Shown: positions 17,743 through 27,799 of the stretch, piece after piece | Numbering within the stretch: the first letter of the stretch is position 1 | Layout of the letters: each line of letters opens with the position of its first letter | DNA from: Bacillota bacterium | Lineage (GTDB): Bacteria; Bacillota; Clostridia; Lachnospirales; Lachnospiraceae | Assembly: GCA_023411215.1 (NCBI GenBank) | Contig: JAEYOY010000014.1 | Location: forward strand, 1 to 64,000 | Direction of reading: 5' to 3' | DNA: 64,000 nucleotides | The notes under the pieces: model-generated | Told to the model about the DNA's origin: nothing | Seen by the model: the letters and a program-made list of their open reading frames with translations, nothing else | Database searches by the model: none | Program-made: the position numbers and the translations under genes

Positions 17743-18939
17743 ATGAAAAAGATTTTAATCGTGGACGATGAGGTCCAGATCTTAAAGGCGTTATCAAGAA
17801 TGTTCTTGGAAACGGATTATGAAATATTCACTGCGGAAAACGGCATGGAAGCAATTAAGCTGATTGAGAATACCGAAATTGATATGGTAATCAGTGATAT
17901 GCGGATGCCCATTCTTGATGGCTATCAACTCTTAAGTATTGTGAAGGAGAAATACCCGAAGATTATCCGAATTATAATTAGCGGATATGCAGAGGAAAAG
18001 CCGATGTTTCGGGCTCTTTTGCATAATGTTGCAAAACTATATGTATTCAAGCCCTGGAACAACACAGAACTGTTGGAGAATATAAATAAACTTTTTGAGG
18101 ATGATGAAGTTCTGAATTCCGTCGATTTAGTAAAATCAATTAAGGACATGGGCTGTGATGCCACGCTGTCAGGCAATTGCGAAAAGATGATTTCCTTAAT
18201 TGAAGACGAAAATATAGATGCTCTGGTGAGTGAAATGGAAGCAGATAGTGATATCTCCACTCTTCTGATTCAGGTCGGCAAATCTGCTGTATACGGAGTT
18301 ATGCCCAACACCGTCAAACAAACTGCTCATTATATAGGTCTGCATAATCTGAAAACCTTTATGCATTGGGCATGTGTGATTAACGGCACCAAACAGACAA
18401 AGGATATATCGGAGGCACCGGAGCTTTTATGGAAACATGCTTACTTGACAAACCGTATATTTCTATTTCTGTATGAGACCTTCTTCCACAAACAGCCACC
18501 GGAGGCTGCTATGTTTGCCGGTTTGATGCACAATATCGGTCTGATTATACTTTCAAAGAATCTACAGAATAAAGGTATCCTAGGCAAGGCTCCCCTAACT
18601 GTTGATGATTATGCGAAGCTGGATCTCGAGGAGTATGAGTTTAATCATCAGGAAATCGGTGGATATCTATTGGATGCATGGGATCTACCCTTTCCGATGT
18701 ATGAGGTAGCTTTATATCATCACAGACCTAACAGCACTTGCATCATTCATTATGAATTGGTAGCCTGTGTGCATATTGCACAGCATTACGCTTGGGTCTG
18801 CCTCGGAGCTACGGTATCAGAGCCTGTTGCCGATGAAGTGTTTGATCATATCCACATCGATATTGATGATTTCGAGAAGAGACTTAGCCGCTATCTAAAA
18901 TGTGAGCATAGTATCCTACGAACTAAGATACCGGTATAG
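17743..18939 (+). CDS. Response regulator with HDOD output domain
   Basis: A 398-residue protein. The receiver domain is residues 1-120, with Asp52 as the phosphoacceptor in VISDMRMP and the conserved Lys in FKPWNN. The C-terminal part, about 165-350, is an HDOD-type domain: ALVSEMEADSDISTLLIQVGKSAVYG at its start, MFAGLMHNIGLIIL and EFNHQEIGGYLLDAWDLP. HDOD proteins resemble HD phosphodiesterases but usually have incomplete metal sites and act in signalling. It probably receives phosphate from the upstream kinase; the output is unknown. A bidirectional terminator follows. Confidence 0.88.
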   Translation: MKKILIVDDEVQILKALSRMFLETDYEIFTAENGMEAIKLIENTEIDMVISDMRMPILDGYQLLSIVKEKYPKIIRIIISGYAEEKPMFRALLHNVAKLYVFKPWNNTELLENINKLFEDDEVLNSVDLVKSIKDMGCDATLSGNCEKMISLIEDENIDALVSEMEADSDISTLLIQVGKSAVYGVMPNTVKQTAHYIGLHNLKTFMHWACVINGTKQTKDISEAPELLWKHAYLTNRIFLFLYETFFHKQPPEAAMFAGLMHNIGLIILSKNLQNKGILGKAPLTVDDYAKLDLEEYEFNHQEIGGYLLDAWDLPFPMYEVALYHHRPNSTCIIHYELVACVHIAQHYAWVCLGATVSEPVADEVFDHIHIDIDDFEKRLSRYLKCEHSILRTKIPV

Positions 18940-18992
18940 TGAAATAACTCAATAAGAATAACACGCTTCCCGAACTGTATTGTCATGAACAA

Positions 18993-19074
18993 AAGGGCTA
19001 TCGCAACTCATATCCTTTCCAAAGGAAGATAGATATCCTTTCTTCCGAAGAAATCACAAGCTGCGATAGCCCTT
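18993..19074. terminator. Bidirectional terminator between convergent genes
   Basis: The 13-base perfect inverted repeat AAGGGCTATCGCA/TGCGATAGCCCTT encloses 56 bases with smaller stems (ATCCTTTCC/GGAAG). It sits between the HDOD gene (+) and the YkgJ/Nox pair (-). The flank TGTCATGAACAAAA is shared with the terminator at 12952. Confidence 0.75.
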
Positions 19075-19099
19075 ATTCTATTCCAAATCACTAGTCAAT

Positions 19100-19396
19100 T
19101 CATATAAGCGGTGTTGCTACACCTGCCGTCTCCCGTTCTAATTCATTGAGATAATCCATGGCAGCCTGATTATCAGCTCCGCACATCTCCTGCGAGGGCA
19201 TTAAGCTGTCACAAACGCGAGGGCGCAATGTCGATCCGAAGAGCTTGCAGAGATTATCTTCTGTCAATTGAACACAACGGATTCCTGCAGGCTTTCCTCC
19301 CGGCATTCCCGGTATCGGTGATGAGATGGAGGGTGCGATACAGCAAGCACCACAGCCCAATCTGCAGTCCACTTTCAACTTTTCTTGATCAGACAT
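19100..19396 (-). CDS. YkgJ-type cysteine-cluster protein
   Basis: A 98-residue protein with the YkgJ pattern: CRLGCGACC at residues 11-19, then [27 protein letters not shown] and a late Cys in EMCG. This family is annotated as zinc- or iron-chelating and may carry a metal or Fe-S cluster; no biochemical role is established to my knowledge. It overlaps the end of the NADH oxidase gene by 8 bases (ATGTCTGA junction), so it is translationally coupled to it. That makes a link with oxygen or metal stress plausible. Confidence 0.8.
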   Translation of the reverse strand: MSDQEKLKVDCRLGCGACCIAPSISSPIPGMPGGKPAGIRCVQLTEDNLCKLFGSTLRPRVCDSLMPSQEMCGADNQAAMDYLNELERETAGVATPLI

Positions 19397-20756
19397 GTTC
19401 TGCTTTTAGCTGTCTCTCCTGCTCCAGCGCTGCCTGAGCAAGTAGGTTCAGATAATTCCAAGGTCTGTCAAAGTGAGGTTGGAAGAAGAAATCCACATAT
19501 GCAAGGTCTTCAATTGTCATCCTATTCTGAATAGCAAGAGACAATGTATTGGCAGACTGAGTAATATCATACTTGGACATAACCTGACCTCCGACAATCC
19601 GGTTGGAGCCTACCTCATATACCAATTGCATTAAAAGTTCTTCCGTTGTAGGCATGAATTCCGGACGATAATTATCCTTCACAATAACAGAACGCACCTT
19701 CAGACCAAAAAAGTCGGCACTACCAACCGTAACTCCGGTGGATCCGATATTGTAACCAAAGAGATGAAGTCCTGAGGTTGACTGCGTTCCGCGGTATTTT
19801 ACCTTCGGCTCTGCTATGTTTTTTCCGATCAACATACCCATTCGGACTGCATTAGTAGCCAACGGAATGTATGCCTGACCTCCGTTCGGATTATAATGTA
19901 CTGCACAGCTGTCACCGGCAGCAAAGATATCTGGATTGCTGCTTCTCATGTACTCATCTACCACGATCGCTCCATTAGGCAGCATGTCTACCTTGCCCTT
20001 GAGAAGCTCATTGTTCGGGCGAAAACCTACACATAGAATTACTAAATCCGTCTGATATTCACCCTTTGCTGTTACGACAGCCTTAACCTCGCCCTGTTCA
20101 TTTGCAACAAAACGCTCTACTGACTGATTGAGTGCCAAGGAAATACCGCGATCCATAAGATCCTTTTCCAATACATCCGTAAATTCCTTGTCCAGATATT
20201 TATTCAGAATACGATCCAATCCATCAATTAAGGTTACCTCCTTACCGGATTCCCGGAAGGCTTCAACCAATTCGATGCCGATGTACCCTCCACCGACAAT
20301 AACGACATTTTTTGCATCCTTCACCTTACTGATGATAACATTCGCCTGCTCATAATTCTTGCATAACAGAATATTTTTACTGTCTATTCCCGGAATGGGC
20401 GGAATAATCGGCCAGGATCCGGTGGTGTTCACCAGCTTATCATAGCTAACCTCCACCTCTTCACCGGTAATCAGATTCTCTGCGACCACCTTTTTTGCTT
20501 CTGTGTCGATGCTCTTAACATTATGTCTTATCTTGATTACTGCGCCTAAATTACCTAATTCATCAGGGCTTGAATAAAATAAACCGGTTGGATCCTTAAC
20601 TACCCCTCCAACATATAAAGCAATACCACAGGATAAGAAAGAAATATTATCGTTTCGTTCAAAAACAGTTACTTCTGCCTCCGGGTTCTCTCTTAAGATT
20701 GTCTTGACCGCAGCGGTCCCCGCATGAGTACATCCAATTACAACTACCTTCATCAT
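19389..20756 (-). CDS. nox: NADH oxidase (Nox) / CoA-disulfide-reductase-family flavoprotein
   Basis: A 455-residue FAD- and NAD-dependent oxidoreductase. The FAD motif is [14 protein letters not shown], the single redox-active cysteine is Cys43 in [13 protein letters not shown], the NAD motif is [17 protein letters not shown], and [11 protein letters not shown] is the second FAD contact. The SFLSCG context and length match water-forming NADH oxidases, which remove oxygen by four-electron reduction. Start: two ATGs in tandem after AAAGGAGC; the first is used. It is the first gene of a two-gene operon with the YkgJ-type protein. It is paralogous to the N-terminal 450 residues of the fusion at 13048. 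Confidence 0.87.
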   Translation of the reverse strand: MMKVVVIGCTHAGTAAVKTILRENPEAEVTVFERNDNISFLSCGIALYVGGVVKDPTGLFYSSPDELGNLGAVIKIRHNVKSIDTEAKKVVAENLITGEEVEVSYDKLVNTTGSWPIIPPIPGIDSKNILLCKNYEQANVIISKVKDAKNVVIVGGGYIGIELVEAFRESGKEVTLIDGLDRILNKYLDKEFTDVLEKDLMDRGISLALNQSVERFVANEQGEVKAVVTAKGEYQTDLVILCVGFRPNNELLKGKVDMLPNGAIVVDEYMRSSNPDIFAAGDSCAVHYNPNGGQAYIPLATNAVRMGMLIGKNIAEPKVKYRGTQSTSGLHLFGYNIGSTGVTVGSADFFGLKVRSVIVKDNYRPEFMPTTEELLMQLVYEVGSNRIVGGQVMSKYDITQSANTLSLAIQNRMTIEDLAYVDFFFQPHFDRPWNYLNLLAQAALEQERQLKAEHV

Positions 20757-20834
20757 TCAACAGCTCCTTTTCAATCTGAACTCTATGTGTTATGAGGCAC
20801 ATAGGCATCTCTTGTATATTAAATAATACCTTAT

Positions 20835-20863
20835 ATAGTAAATATACTTACAATATTGTACAA
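20835..20863 (-). promoter_or_regulatory. Candidate nox promoter with palindrome at -35
   Basis: The minus strand shows TTGTAC (20858-20863), 17 bases, TACTAT (20835-20840). A perfect palindrome TACAATATTGTA (20849-20860) overlaps the -35 box and spacer and could be an operator. It is not a good match to the Rex consensus. The wider gap (20757-21032) is A/T rich with no gene. Confidence 0.4.
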
Positions 20864-21032
20864 TCTTAATCTGCATAGAATGCGATAAGAATAGATATAT
20901 ATTAATAATCATTACTATTATTATACCCTATTATATATTAGGATTGTTCCAAAATATATAGTAAATATCCATCATTTGATAAACGAATATATCTATATCT
21001 TTTGTTACAATTACCTAATAAACAGACTTAAC

Positions 21033-21920
21033 TCATTTATCTGCTATGAATTTCAACCCCTTCTTTCGATCATAGGCTTCATTAAATAAAGTCGCACCAA
21101 GAATTAGGATGCCTCCAAAGATCTGTAATAATGTCAACTTTTCACGGGTAAATAGCGCCGACATAAGTATCGCAGAGATTGGATCTATATAGCTAAGAAC
21201 AGCCACTGTCTGTGCTTTAAGCAACTTCATCCCTGTGAAATACATCAAATAGGCTATGCCGGTGTGTAGTAATCCCATAATAATCAAAAATACAGCAGAT
21301 CTCTTATCAATAGAAAATACATTGATCGTTTCCGTTACTAGAATATAAGGAAATAACACAATCGTAGCCGCACTAATTTGAATTAATGTTACTTCCAGGC
21401 CGGATAACCCTTTCAGATATTTATTGAGTATGACTACGCCGGCATATAATACCGCAGCAGCAAGACCGTAGCCAATCCCTATCATATGATTCTTTCCTTC
21501 ACCTCCTCCTACTCCAACAATGAGAAACATTCCACCGAGTGCAGCAAGGATACATCCAACCTTAACTAGTGTTACTCTTTCCTTCAGCAATAATGGTGAT
21601 AAAAGCACTACAATAACAGGAGCAAAGTAATAACTTAATGTAGCATTGGCAATCGAGGTGAATTTATAAGCCTCAAACATCAAAATCCAATTGAACCCGA
21701 TCCCCGCTCCGGATATGATCAAAAGCAGCAGATTTGGTTTAATCTTCTGCCAGGACATCTTTTCCTTTAATGCTTTACTCGCAAGCAACAAGAATATACT
21801 TCCGATTACTCCTCTCGTCAATGCAATCTGCCCTGACGATAGCTGAATATTTCTTGATACAAGCCCTATACTTCCGAAAATCAACATAGCACTGAGATAT
21901 ATTAATTTTGATTTATTCAT
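21033..21920 (-). CDS. EamA/DMT-family transporter
   Basis: A 295-residue protein with ten hydrophobic segments arranged as two EamA repeats (about 5-135 and 145-285), typical of the drug/metabolite transporter superfamily. Features include GSIGLVSRNIQLSSGQIALTRG near the N-terminus and YLMYFTGMKLLKAQTVAVLSYIDPI in the second repeat. The substrate cannot be inferred. Start behind GGAGACATAG. It is flanked downstream by the nox gap and upstream by the 110-bp tandem repeat. Confidence 0.85.
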   Translation of the reverse strand: MNKSKLIYLSAMLIFGSIGLVSRNIQLSSGQIALTRGVIGSIFLLLASKALKEKMSWQKIKPNLLLLIISGAGIGFNWILMFEAYKFTSIANATLSYYFAPVIVVLLSPLLLKERVTLVKVGCILAALGGMFLIVGVGGGEGKNHMIGIGYGLAAAVLYAGVVILNKYLKGLSGLEVTLIQISAATIVLFPYILVTETINVFSIDKRSAVFLIIMGLLHTGIAYLMYFTGMKLLKAQTVAVLSYIDPISAILMSALFTREKLTLLQIFGGILILGATLFNEAYDRKKGLKFIADK

Positions 21921-21951
21921 CTATGTCTCCTAAAGTACCTCCTGGTTCGCC

Positions 21952-22171
21952 TATTCTGCATCTTCGATGCAGCTCAAAATTCGGAAGAACAAGATGTTTG
22001 CTCCAATGGGCAAACTTCGCGGTTCTTCCCGTGTGAAGATGCTTTTTCTTCACACTAACCTTATTCTGCATCTTCGATGCAGCTCAAAATTCGGAAGAAC
22101 AAGATGTTTGCTCCAATGGGCAAACTTCGCGGTTCTTCCCGTGTGAAGATGCTTTTTCTTCACACTAACCT
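21952..22171. repeat. Exact 110-bp tandem duplication, three hairpins per unit
   Basis: Two identical 110-base units (21952-22061 and 22062-22171) lie between the EamA and nucleotidase genes; the right unit includes the nucleotidase stop codon (22165-22167). Each unit folds as CTGCATC/GATGCAG (loop TTC), GGAAGAAC/GTTCTTCC enclosing GTTTGC/GCAAAC, and GTGTGAAGA/TCTTCACAC. The last hairpin recurs, with one loop change, at 36265-36289 and in a shorter form at 48715-48736. Confidence 0.9.
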
Positions 22172-24213
22172 TGATGTTGCTGTCTACGTTTTTTAATCTG
22201 TTTGCTGTTCGTTTTCTTACCTTGATTACTTCTTCGTCTTGTTCTCCTACGTCTCTTTCTTACCGTTATTCTTCGTATTATAAGCAGGATTAGGAGGAAC
22301 AATACACCCGCGATGCAGTACACCGCTATTCCAATATGGTTCGGATTACGTAGGACTGCGATAATACTTTTATCATGATCAATCACCTTTCTCTTATGAG
22401 TTGCCCCATAATAAGCTGGTATCTGTGAAACCCCATTCACCTTGTCGAAGGATTTCAAATATTGAACAACAGCATACCATTCCTTCAATTCTCTCTTACC
22501 CTTGCTCGTTGTCTCATATATGATATGCTTCTCAAAATCGGTAATGGTATTACCTTCTTTATCCTTGGGTACAATAGACATCAAACCATAGGACTTGTCT
22601 CCGACGATGGAAAGCATCTGGGCAGAATAGAGATTGCATACTACCCGGTATAGCTTAGCATCTTCTATCTCTGTAAGAGAGCCATCCTCATTCACCAACT
22701 CTGCCTTCACCACTTTGTCAAAAATCAGCCTTTTGGGGTTAAAGGTAAAATTTACCCCTGACATATATAATTGTGCATCTGCCATCAGCGGAGTAATCGA
22801 GGCATCCACTTCACAGGCAGTCTTAAGCTCTTTTCCTGTTAAATATACACTGATTAGAGGATAACCAGGCTTTCCGTCAGCCCCTATCCCTAAAGAACTG
22901 ATAGAGAAGGCATCGGCTGTCGTAACCTCTCCCGGGTAAATGGAATCCCGGATGGTCCCGCTAGGGACAATCGCCGCATCTACTGTAGTATAGTCCTCTC
23001 CCTCCGCCTTCTTAACAGCGTAAATATAAGCGTCGCTAATCAGATTACCAATCGTTGCTTCCCCATGGATCATAGCAAGCTCCTCCGGAGTCTGAAATTG
23101 TATAGTAGAGGTTGTCACTATTTCATCGTATTCCATAGCAAAGCTGTCAAAATAATTACGCTGAACATGCTCCTTATATTCTGTGACCATCGCCTTAATG
23201 GAGCTATCATCAGAGAGGCTATCATCTATGTGCTTCAGTTTATAGCTGTTCAGCTTCCAATTACCGGCTGTATCCGGGCTTAACTTAGCAATTCCAAGCT
23301 TCTTACCGTAACAGCCTACGCTTCCTATTACCGTATTACCGATTATCTTAGGCTCTGACAACGTAGTATGAGTATGTCCGCTGATGATGAAATCGATATC
23401 CGGAACTCCTTTCGCCAGAAGCTCGTCCTCTGATTCCTTCGCCCTTGCCTTCGTACCGGAGTGAGATAAGCACAGGATGAAATCCACCTTTTCCTTTTCC
23501 TTTAATATTTTTACTACCCTTTTTGCTTGCTCTATTTCATCTGAGAAGGTAACCTCTGACATCGGAGCCATGGACGCCGATTCCTCCCCCATAACCCCGA
23601 ATATACCTACTTTATAGCCATTTCTCTCAAGCACGGTGTAATCAGATACTCCATACTTCTCCATTGCTGTTTTTAGATTAGTCAGACTGTCAGACATAGC
23701 TCCAGAATCATCCACTGGAAATGCAACATTCGATTGAACTATGAACGGAAGCTTCTTCCCGCTCCCTACAGCTGTAGTAAGATAGGCTGTTAAACCTCTG
23801 GGACGATAATCGAATTCATGATTACCCAGAGTGGTAACATCATACCCCATGGCCCCCAGCAGCACTAGGCTGGGTGCGTCAGTTTCGAATACAGTCTGGA
23901 ATGGTGTACCCATGGAGAAATCTCCGCCGTCTGCCACAATGGCTCCTGGGTCAATCTCCTTTTCGGTATCGATCGCAGTTTTTAATCTGGCATATCCTCC
24001 ATAGAAGGCCGCCTTACCATCCTCCATGGTCTGAAACGGTAGCAGATTATCGTGCAGATCATGGGTAAATAGTATCGTGATACCCTTTTCTTTCTTAGCA
24101 GCCTCTACGACCGGAGCCTTCGTTGTGAAAGGCAGCAAGGCTAGTACAACCGCTAATAATATGATGAAGCGGCGCTTTGATCTGAGGCCGAATTCCTTCC
24201 ACACTCTTAACAT
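22165..24213 (-). CDS. Membrane-anchored 5'-nucleotidase/UDP-sugar hydrolase-like metallophosphatase
   Basis: A 682-residue exported metallophosphoesterase. The signal segment is about residues 14-40 (SKRRFIILLAVVLALLPF). The metallophosphatase domain carries FTHDLHDN, DGGDFSMGTPF, LGNHEFD, LSHSGT and SGHTHT metal-binding motifs. A 5'-nucleotidase C-terminal domain follows (about 340-560, with AIVPSGTIRDSIYPGEVTTADAF). Near the end are one membrane helix (VYCIAGVLFLLILLII) and a highly basic tail rich in Arg/Lys. It would hydrolyse nucleotides at the outer membrane face. Start at MLRVWKEFG behind GGGGGAAAGAGT; the longer frame contains a duplicated MLRV. The stop codon lies inside the 110-bp repeat. 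Confidence 0.87.
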   Translation of the reverse strand: MLRVWKEFGLRSKRRFIILLAVVLALLPFTTKAPVVEAAKKEKGITILFTHDLHDNLLPFQTMEDGKAAFYGGYARLKTAIDTEKEIDPGAIVADGGDFSMGTPFQTVFETDAPSLVLLGAMGYDVTTLGNHEFDYRPRGLTAYLTTAVGSGKKLPFIVQSNVAFPVDDSGAMSDSLTNLKTAMEKYGVSDYTVLERNGYKVGIFGVMGEESASMAPMSEVTFSDEIEQAKRVVKILKEKEKVDFILCLSHSGTKARAKESEDELLAKGVPDIDFIISGHTHTTLSEPKIIGNTVIGSVGCYGKKLGIAKLSPDTAGNWKLNSYKLKHIDDSLSDDSSIKAMVTEYKEHVQRNYFDSFAMEYDEIVTTSTIQFQTPEELAMIHGEATIGNLISDAYIYAVKKAEGEDYTTVDAAIVPSGTIRDSIYPGEVTTADAFSISSLGIGADGKPGYPLISVYLTGKELKTACEVDASITPLMADAQLYMSGVNFTFNPKRLIFDKVVKAELVNEDGSLTEIEDAKLYRVVCNLYSAQMLSIVGDKSYGLMSIVPKDKEGNTITDFEKHIIYETTSKGKRELKEWYAVVQYLKSFDKVNGVSQIPAYYGATHKRKVIDHDKSIIAVLRNPNHIGIAVYCIAGVLFLLILLIIRRITVRKRRRRTRRRSNQGKKTNSKQIKKRRQQHQG

Positions 24214-24349
24214 ACTCTTTCCCCCATCCTTCTTCCGTAATTCCACACGAAGCATTACATGCCTGCCCTCTGTGTTAGTTTTTTCCAAGTGTGTCTTCTG
24301 CACTTTGATTACTTAGGCATAAGTCTATAAGATAACGCTTAGCGGTATC

Positions 24350-26491
24350 CTATTCTATCAACTCTAACCTTATCTTAAAGCTTATGCTCCTGGTTGTCTC
24401 CATAGTATCGAATTGAATAATATAGCTGGATATCTCTTCATTAATACCGACAATCTTTCCGGTACCGAATACACTATGACGTATGGTATCTCCGATCTGA
24501 AGCCGGATGTTTTTTCCTGATATCCTTCGCTCATTCTGCTCAATATAGAAACAGGCATCACCGACCAGTCTCTCCTCCAGCTCCACAGTATAATTAAGGT
24601 ATGCCTTCTCAACATTAAAGATAAAACGGGAGGGATAACGATAGGAGCCGTCATAATTAACCCCTTCCGCATCACTTAGGAACAAAGCACGTTCTGCTCT
24701 GGTATAAGCTACATAAGCGAGTCTTCGCTCCTCCTCCAGCTTATCCTCCGTATCCACATACTTACTGGGAAATATACCTTCGTTCAGGCCACAGACGAAC
24801 ACATATGGAAATTCCAATCCCTTGGCATTGTGAATGGTCATCATCTGAACCGCATCACTCTTCTCCTTCTGATCCAGATTCGTATATAAGGAGATCCTGT
24901 CCAGGTAATCGGGCAGGGAGCACTCCTCCCCGGCATCCCGTTCATATTCAAAGATAGACTGCTTCAATTCTGCCAAGTTATCTAATCGCTCCTGCTCTCC
25001 GTTGGTCCGAAGTAGTGCTTCATAACCGCTCTCATTTAAGATATTCGTGAGCAATTCCGATAATTTCATTGTCTCATATACAGCTCTCTGCTTCTCTATC
25101 AGTTGAATAAAGACCTTGGCCTGGGTCTTGGCAAACACCTCTTCATTCTGATTTTGCTGTATGGCCTGGTATAAGGTACAGTTATTCTTATCTGCATATT
25201 CCTTTAGATAAGCCATTCTTTTCTCGCCGATATTCCTCTTAGGCAGATTCACAATTCGTGTAAAGGAGATGTCATCTCCATTCGCTACCATGCGTAGATA
25301 GCATAAGACATCCTTAATCTCCTTCCGCTTATAGAATTCAATGCCTGAGTAAATGGTGTATTGAATCTTGCGCTTTATGAATACCTCTTCAAAGCTCCTT
25401 GAGATAAAATGAGATCGATATAAAATTGCGATATCCCGGAGCTTTCTTCCGCCTTCTACGATTGTAGCAATCTTACCGGCGATCCATTCTGCCTCCTCGC
25501 CTGTCGTCTTTGCATGGTGATAGATAACCGGAAGCTCGGTCTGATTGATTGCAATCAACTTCTTGTCTAATCTCTTCTTATTCTTCGTGATAAGAGAATT
25601 CGAAGCATTGATGATGTTTGGAGTGGAACGATAATTCTTATCCATTACGATTGTCTTAGCACTCGGATACTCCTTATCATAATTAAGAATATATTCTACT
25701 CTGGCACCTCTCCAGGAATAGATGGTCTGGTCAGGGTCTCCGACAATAAATAAATTATGATGGTAATCACTAAGTATTTGTGCCAGACGATATTGTCTCA
25801 CATTCACATCCTGAAATTCATCAACCATGATGTATTCCAGACGCTGCTGCCATTTGCTGCGAATATCCTCATACTGTTCAAAGATATACAGGACGAAGTT
25901 AATCAAATCATCAAAATCCAGTGCGAAGCATTTCTTTTGTTCGTATAGATATCGATAGAATATTGCATCCTCCTGATTTTTCGCATGACGGAACTTATCC
26001 TTCAGCTCTTCATGATCCGTGTTCAGAAGATCAAGTATATACGACTCCCGATTCTTACGCTCTGTGAAACGATCAATCAGCGTCGGAAAGGTAAAGTTCT
26101 TCGAATTCAGCCCCATATCCTCAAAGATGGTATGTAGTATAGAATTCACATCCTCCGTATCCAGGATGATGAAATTCTTCGGATAATGTAAGACATGAAT
26201 GTCCTCCTTCAGCACCTGCACACAAAAACCATGAAAGGTACTGATATAACCGGTATCATTATCTCCAATCATGCTGCGGATACGTCGTTTCATCTCATTG
26301 GCTGCTTTATTCGTAAAGGTCACACAGAGAATATTCGAAGTGGCGATTCCAAGTTCATTTACTAGATAAGCAAAGCGGTGGGTTAGGGCTCTCGTCTTGC
26401 CAGAACCTGCTCCTGCGATAACCCGCACATAACCCTCTGTGGTCGTCACAGCCTGTCTCTGCTCTTCATTCAATCCCTCTAATAGCTCCAT
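24350..26491 (-). CDS. UvrD/PcrA-family DNA helicase
   Basis: A 713-residue superfamily 1A helicase. Motif I is AGAGSGKTRALTHR (residues about 26-39), motif Ia FTNKAANEMK, motif II DEFQDVN, motif III GDPDQTIYSWRGA, motif IV MDKNYRST, and motifs V/VI HNAKGLEFPYVFVCGLNEGIFP and EEERRLAYVAYTRA. The C-terminal segment (QIGDTIRHSVFGTGKIVGI) is the Tudor-like PcrA C-terminal domain. It likely acts in nucleotide-excision repair or transcription-coupled repair. A closely similar pcrA elsewhere in the genome is possible, so no symbol is assigned. Start behind GGAGGCACGGAT. Confidence 0.9.
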   Translation of the reverse strand: MELLEGLNEEQRQAVTTTEGYVRVIAGAGSGKTRALTHRFAYLVNELGIATSNILCVTFTNKAANEMKRRIRSMIGDNDTGYISTFHGFCVQVLKEDIHVLHYPKNFIILDTEDVNSILHTIFEDMGLNSKNFTFPTLIDRFTERKNRESYILDLLNTDHEELKDKFRHAKNQEDAIFYRYLYEQKKCFALDFDDLINFVLYIFEQYEDIRSKWQQRLEYIMVDEFQDVNVRQYRLAQILSDYHHNLFIVGDPDQTIYSWRGARVEYILNYDKEYPSAKTIVMDKNYRSTPNIINASNSLITKNKKRLDKKLIAINQTELPVIYHHAKTTGEEAEWIAGKIATIVEGGRKLRDIAILYRSHFISRSFEEVFIKRKIQYTIYSGIEFYKRKEIKDVLCYLRMVANGDDISFTRIVNLPKRNIGEKRMAYLKEYADKNNCTLYQAIQQNQNEEVFAKTQAKVFIQLIEKQRAVYETMKLSELLTNILNESGYEALLRTNGEQERLDNLAELKQSIFEYERDAGEECSLPDYLDRISLYTNLDQKEKSDAVQMMTIHNAKGLEFPYVFVCGLNEGIFPSKYVDTEDKLEEERRLAYVAYTRAERALFLSDAEGVNYDGSYRYPSRFIFNVEKAYLNYTVELEERLVGDACFYIEQNERRISGKNIRLQIGDTIRHSVFGTGKIVGINEEISSYIIQFDTMETTRSISFKIRLELIE

Positions 26492-26597
26492 ATCCGTGCC
26501 TCCTATATCAGTAATCTTTATCTATTCATTCTAGCATACATACGTTCGTGCTTCAACCAAATTGTAAAGCTCAGTATCACATCCAAACAAGATAACA

Positions 26598-26646
26598 TAA
26601 AAAGCCCAATCACGGGTACAGTCAATTCGTATCTCCGGATTGGGCT
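26598..26646 (-). terminator. Terminator after the beta-propeller gene
   Basis: The perfect 9-bp stem AGCCCAATC/GATTGGGCT with a 26-base loop is followed on the minus strand by GGGCTTTTTATG. It lies 24 bases beyond the stop codon of the 26670 gene. Confidence 0.8.
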
Positions 26647-26669
26647 ATATATTGATACTAATTAACACT

Positions 26670-27698
26670 CTATAGAGGTGTTACTATCTGGACAATTCCA
26701 CTTGGCTTGTTAAATTCAAGAACAAGTATTTCTTGTGTTAGCTCACCGGTTATCTCATCGATAGCAAAGGCTACTACATTATTGGAAAACTGATTACAGA
26801 TGATTAAATATTCATTTCGATCCGTCAAAATCATATGACGAGGATGCTTACCTGCACAGGAATAGTCTGTAATCCACTCTAATTTTCCCTCGGAATCTAC
26901 AAGGAATTGGGTAATGGTATCTGCACCACGATTTGCTGCATATAAGTATCTACCGTCCTTTGAGATGCATAGGGTAGAACAATTACTTGTCCCCTGATAA
27001 TTAGTCTGTAATGTCGATATCCGTTGTAGAAGCTTATTACCCTTACATTGATATACGAATATTTCATTGGAATATTCCGTGATCACATACAATAGGGTTT
27101 CATCTCCAGAGTAGACGGCGTGCCTTGGACCGACTCCCTCCGGCATAACAAATCTCTCGAATAAGACCGGTATACCATCCTTAAGCTCATAGGTGATAAG
27201 CTCATCGAGGGCAATGTTAACCGTTAACAGCTTGTCCTCCCTGGCATTCAGTAATACACAATGAGCTCGAGTTAATGATCTACCATTTGGCGACGGCTGA
27301 ATTTCACTATAGATTATATTACCAAAGCGTTCCTCATCTACTCGAACCCCGAAGACCGTTCCCGTTGAGTAACAGGCGCCGTATAAGGTCCGATGCTTCG
27401 GTGAATAGGTAATATGACATAGGTTGCCACCTTCCAGCTTTTTGTGATCGAGGAGCGAATACACCTCATTACTTCTCTTCAATAAATAAATAATACAGTA
27501 TTCGTCAATCTCTGTAACAGTAAAAAGATAATCATCCCATCGGCATACAAAACTGGCCTGTTCAATCTTAGTCTGCCAAAGCTTATGTACATTACCTTCC
27601 TTATCAAGTCGATAACCTGCTACCGTTTCCTCCATAGCTGTACCATATCCTGATATTACAAAATCGACTGTCCCGATCTGATCTCTTAATTCGTCCAT
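26670..27698 (-). CDS. Lactonase family beta-propeller protein (6-phosphogluconolactonase-like)
   Basis: A 342-residue protein of the YkgB/Pgl seven-bladed propeller lactonase family. Diagnostic segments are GNLCHITYSPKHRTLYGACY, AHCVLLNAREDKLLTVNI, GPRHAVYSGDETLLYVITEYSNEI, ISKDGRYLYAANRGADTITQF and HPRHMILTDRNEYLIICNQFSNNV, each pairing a repeat strand with conserved His/Arg. Members hydrolyse 6-phosphogluconolactone or related sugar lactones. No pentose-phosphate genes are adjacent, so the substrate is open. Start behind AAGGAG with 6-base spacing. Confidence 0.85.
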   Translation of the reverse strand: MDELRDQIGTVDFVISGYGTAMEETVAGYRLDKEGNVHKLWQTKIEQASFVCRWDDYLFTVTEIDEYCIIYLLKRSNEVYSLLDHKKLEGGNLCHITYSPKHRTLYGACYSTGTVFGVRVDEERFGNIIYSEIQPSPNGRSLTRAHCVLLNAREDKLLTVNIALDELITYELKDGIPVLFERFVMPEGVGPRHAVYSGDETLLYVITEYSNEIFVYQCKGNKLLQRISTLQTNYQGTSNCSTLCISKDGRYLYAANRGADTITQFLVDSEGKLEWITDYSCAGKHPRHMILTDRNEYLIICNQFSNNVVAFAIDEITGELTQEILVLEFNKPSGIVQIVTPL

Positions 27699-27799
27699 TC
27701 ATGACTCCTTTTACAATCGAATAACCATGCCTTTCTCATAACTACTCCTGGCAGATCATCTTTCTTTATAAAGATAGCTTTTATCGATCCCTTCAATGT

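Noticed and set aside
20849..20860. Rex-type operator before nox
   Set aside because: The palindrome TACAATATTGTA does not fit the TTGTGAA-N4-TTCACAA-type consensus well enough; kept only as an unnamed palindrome.
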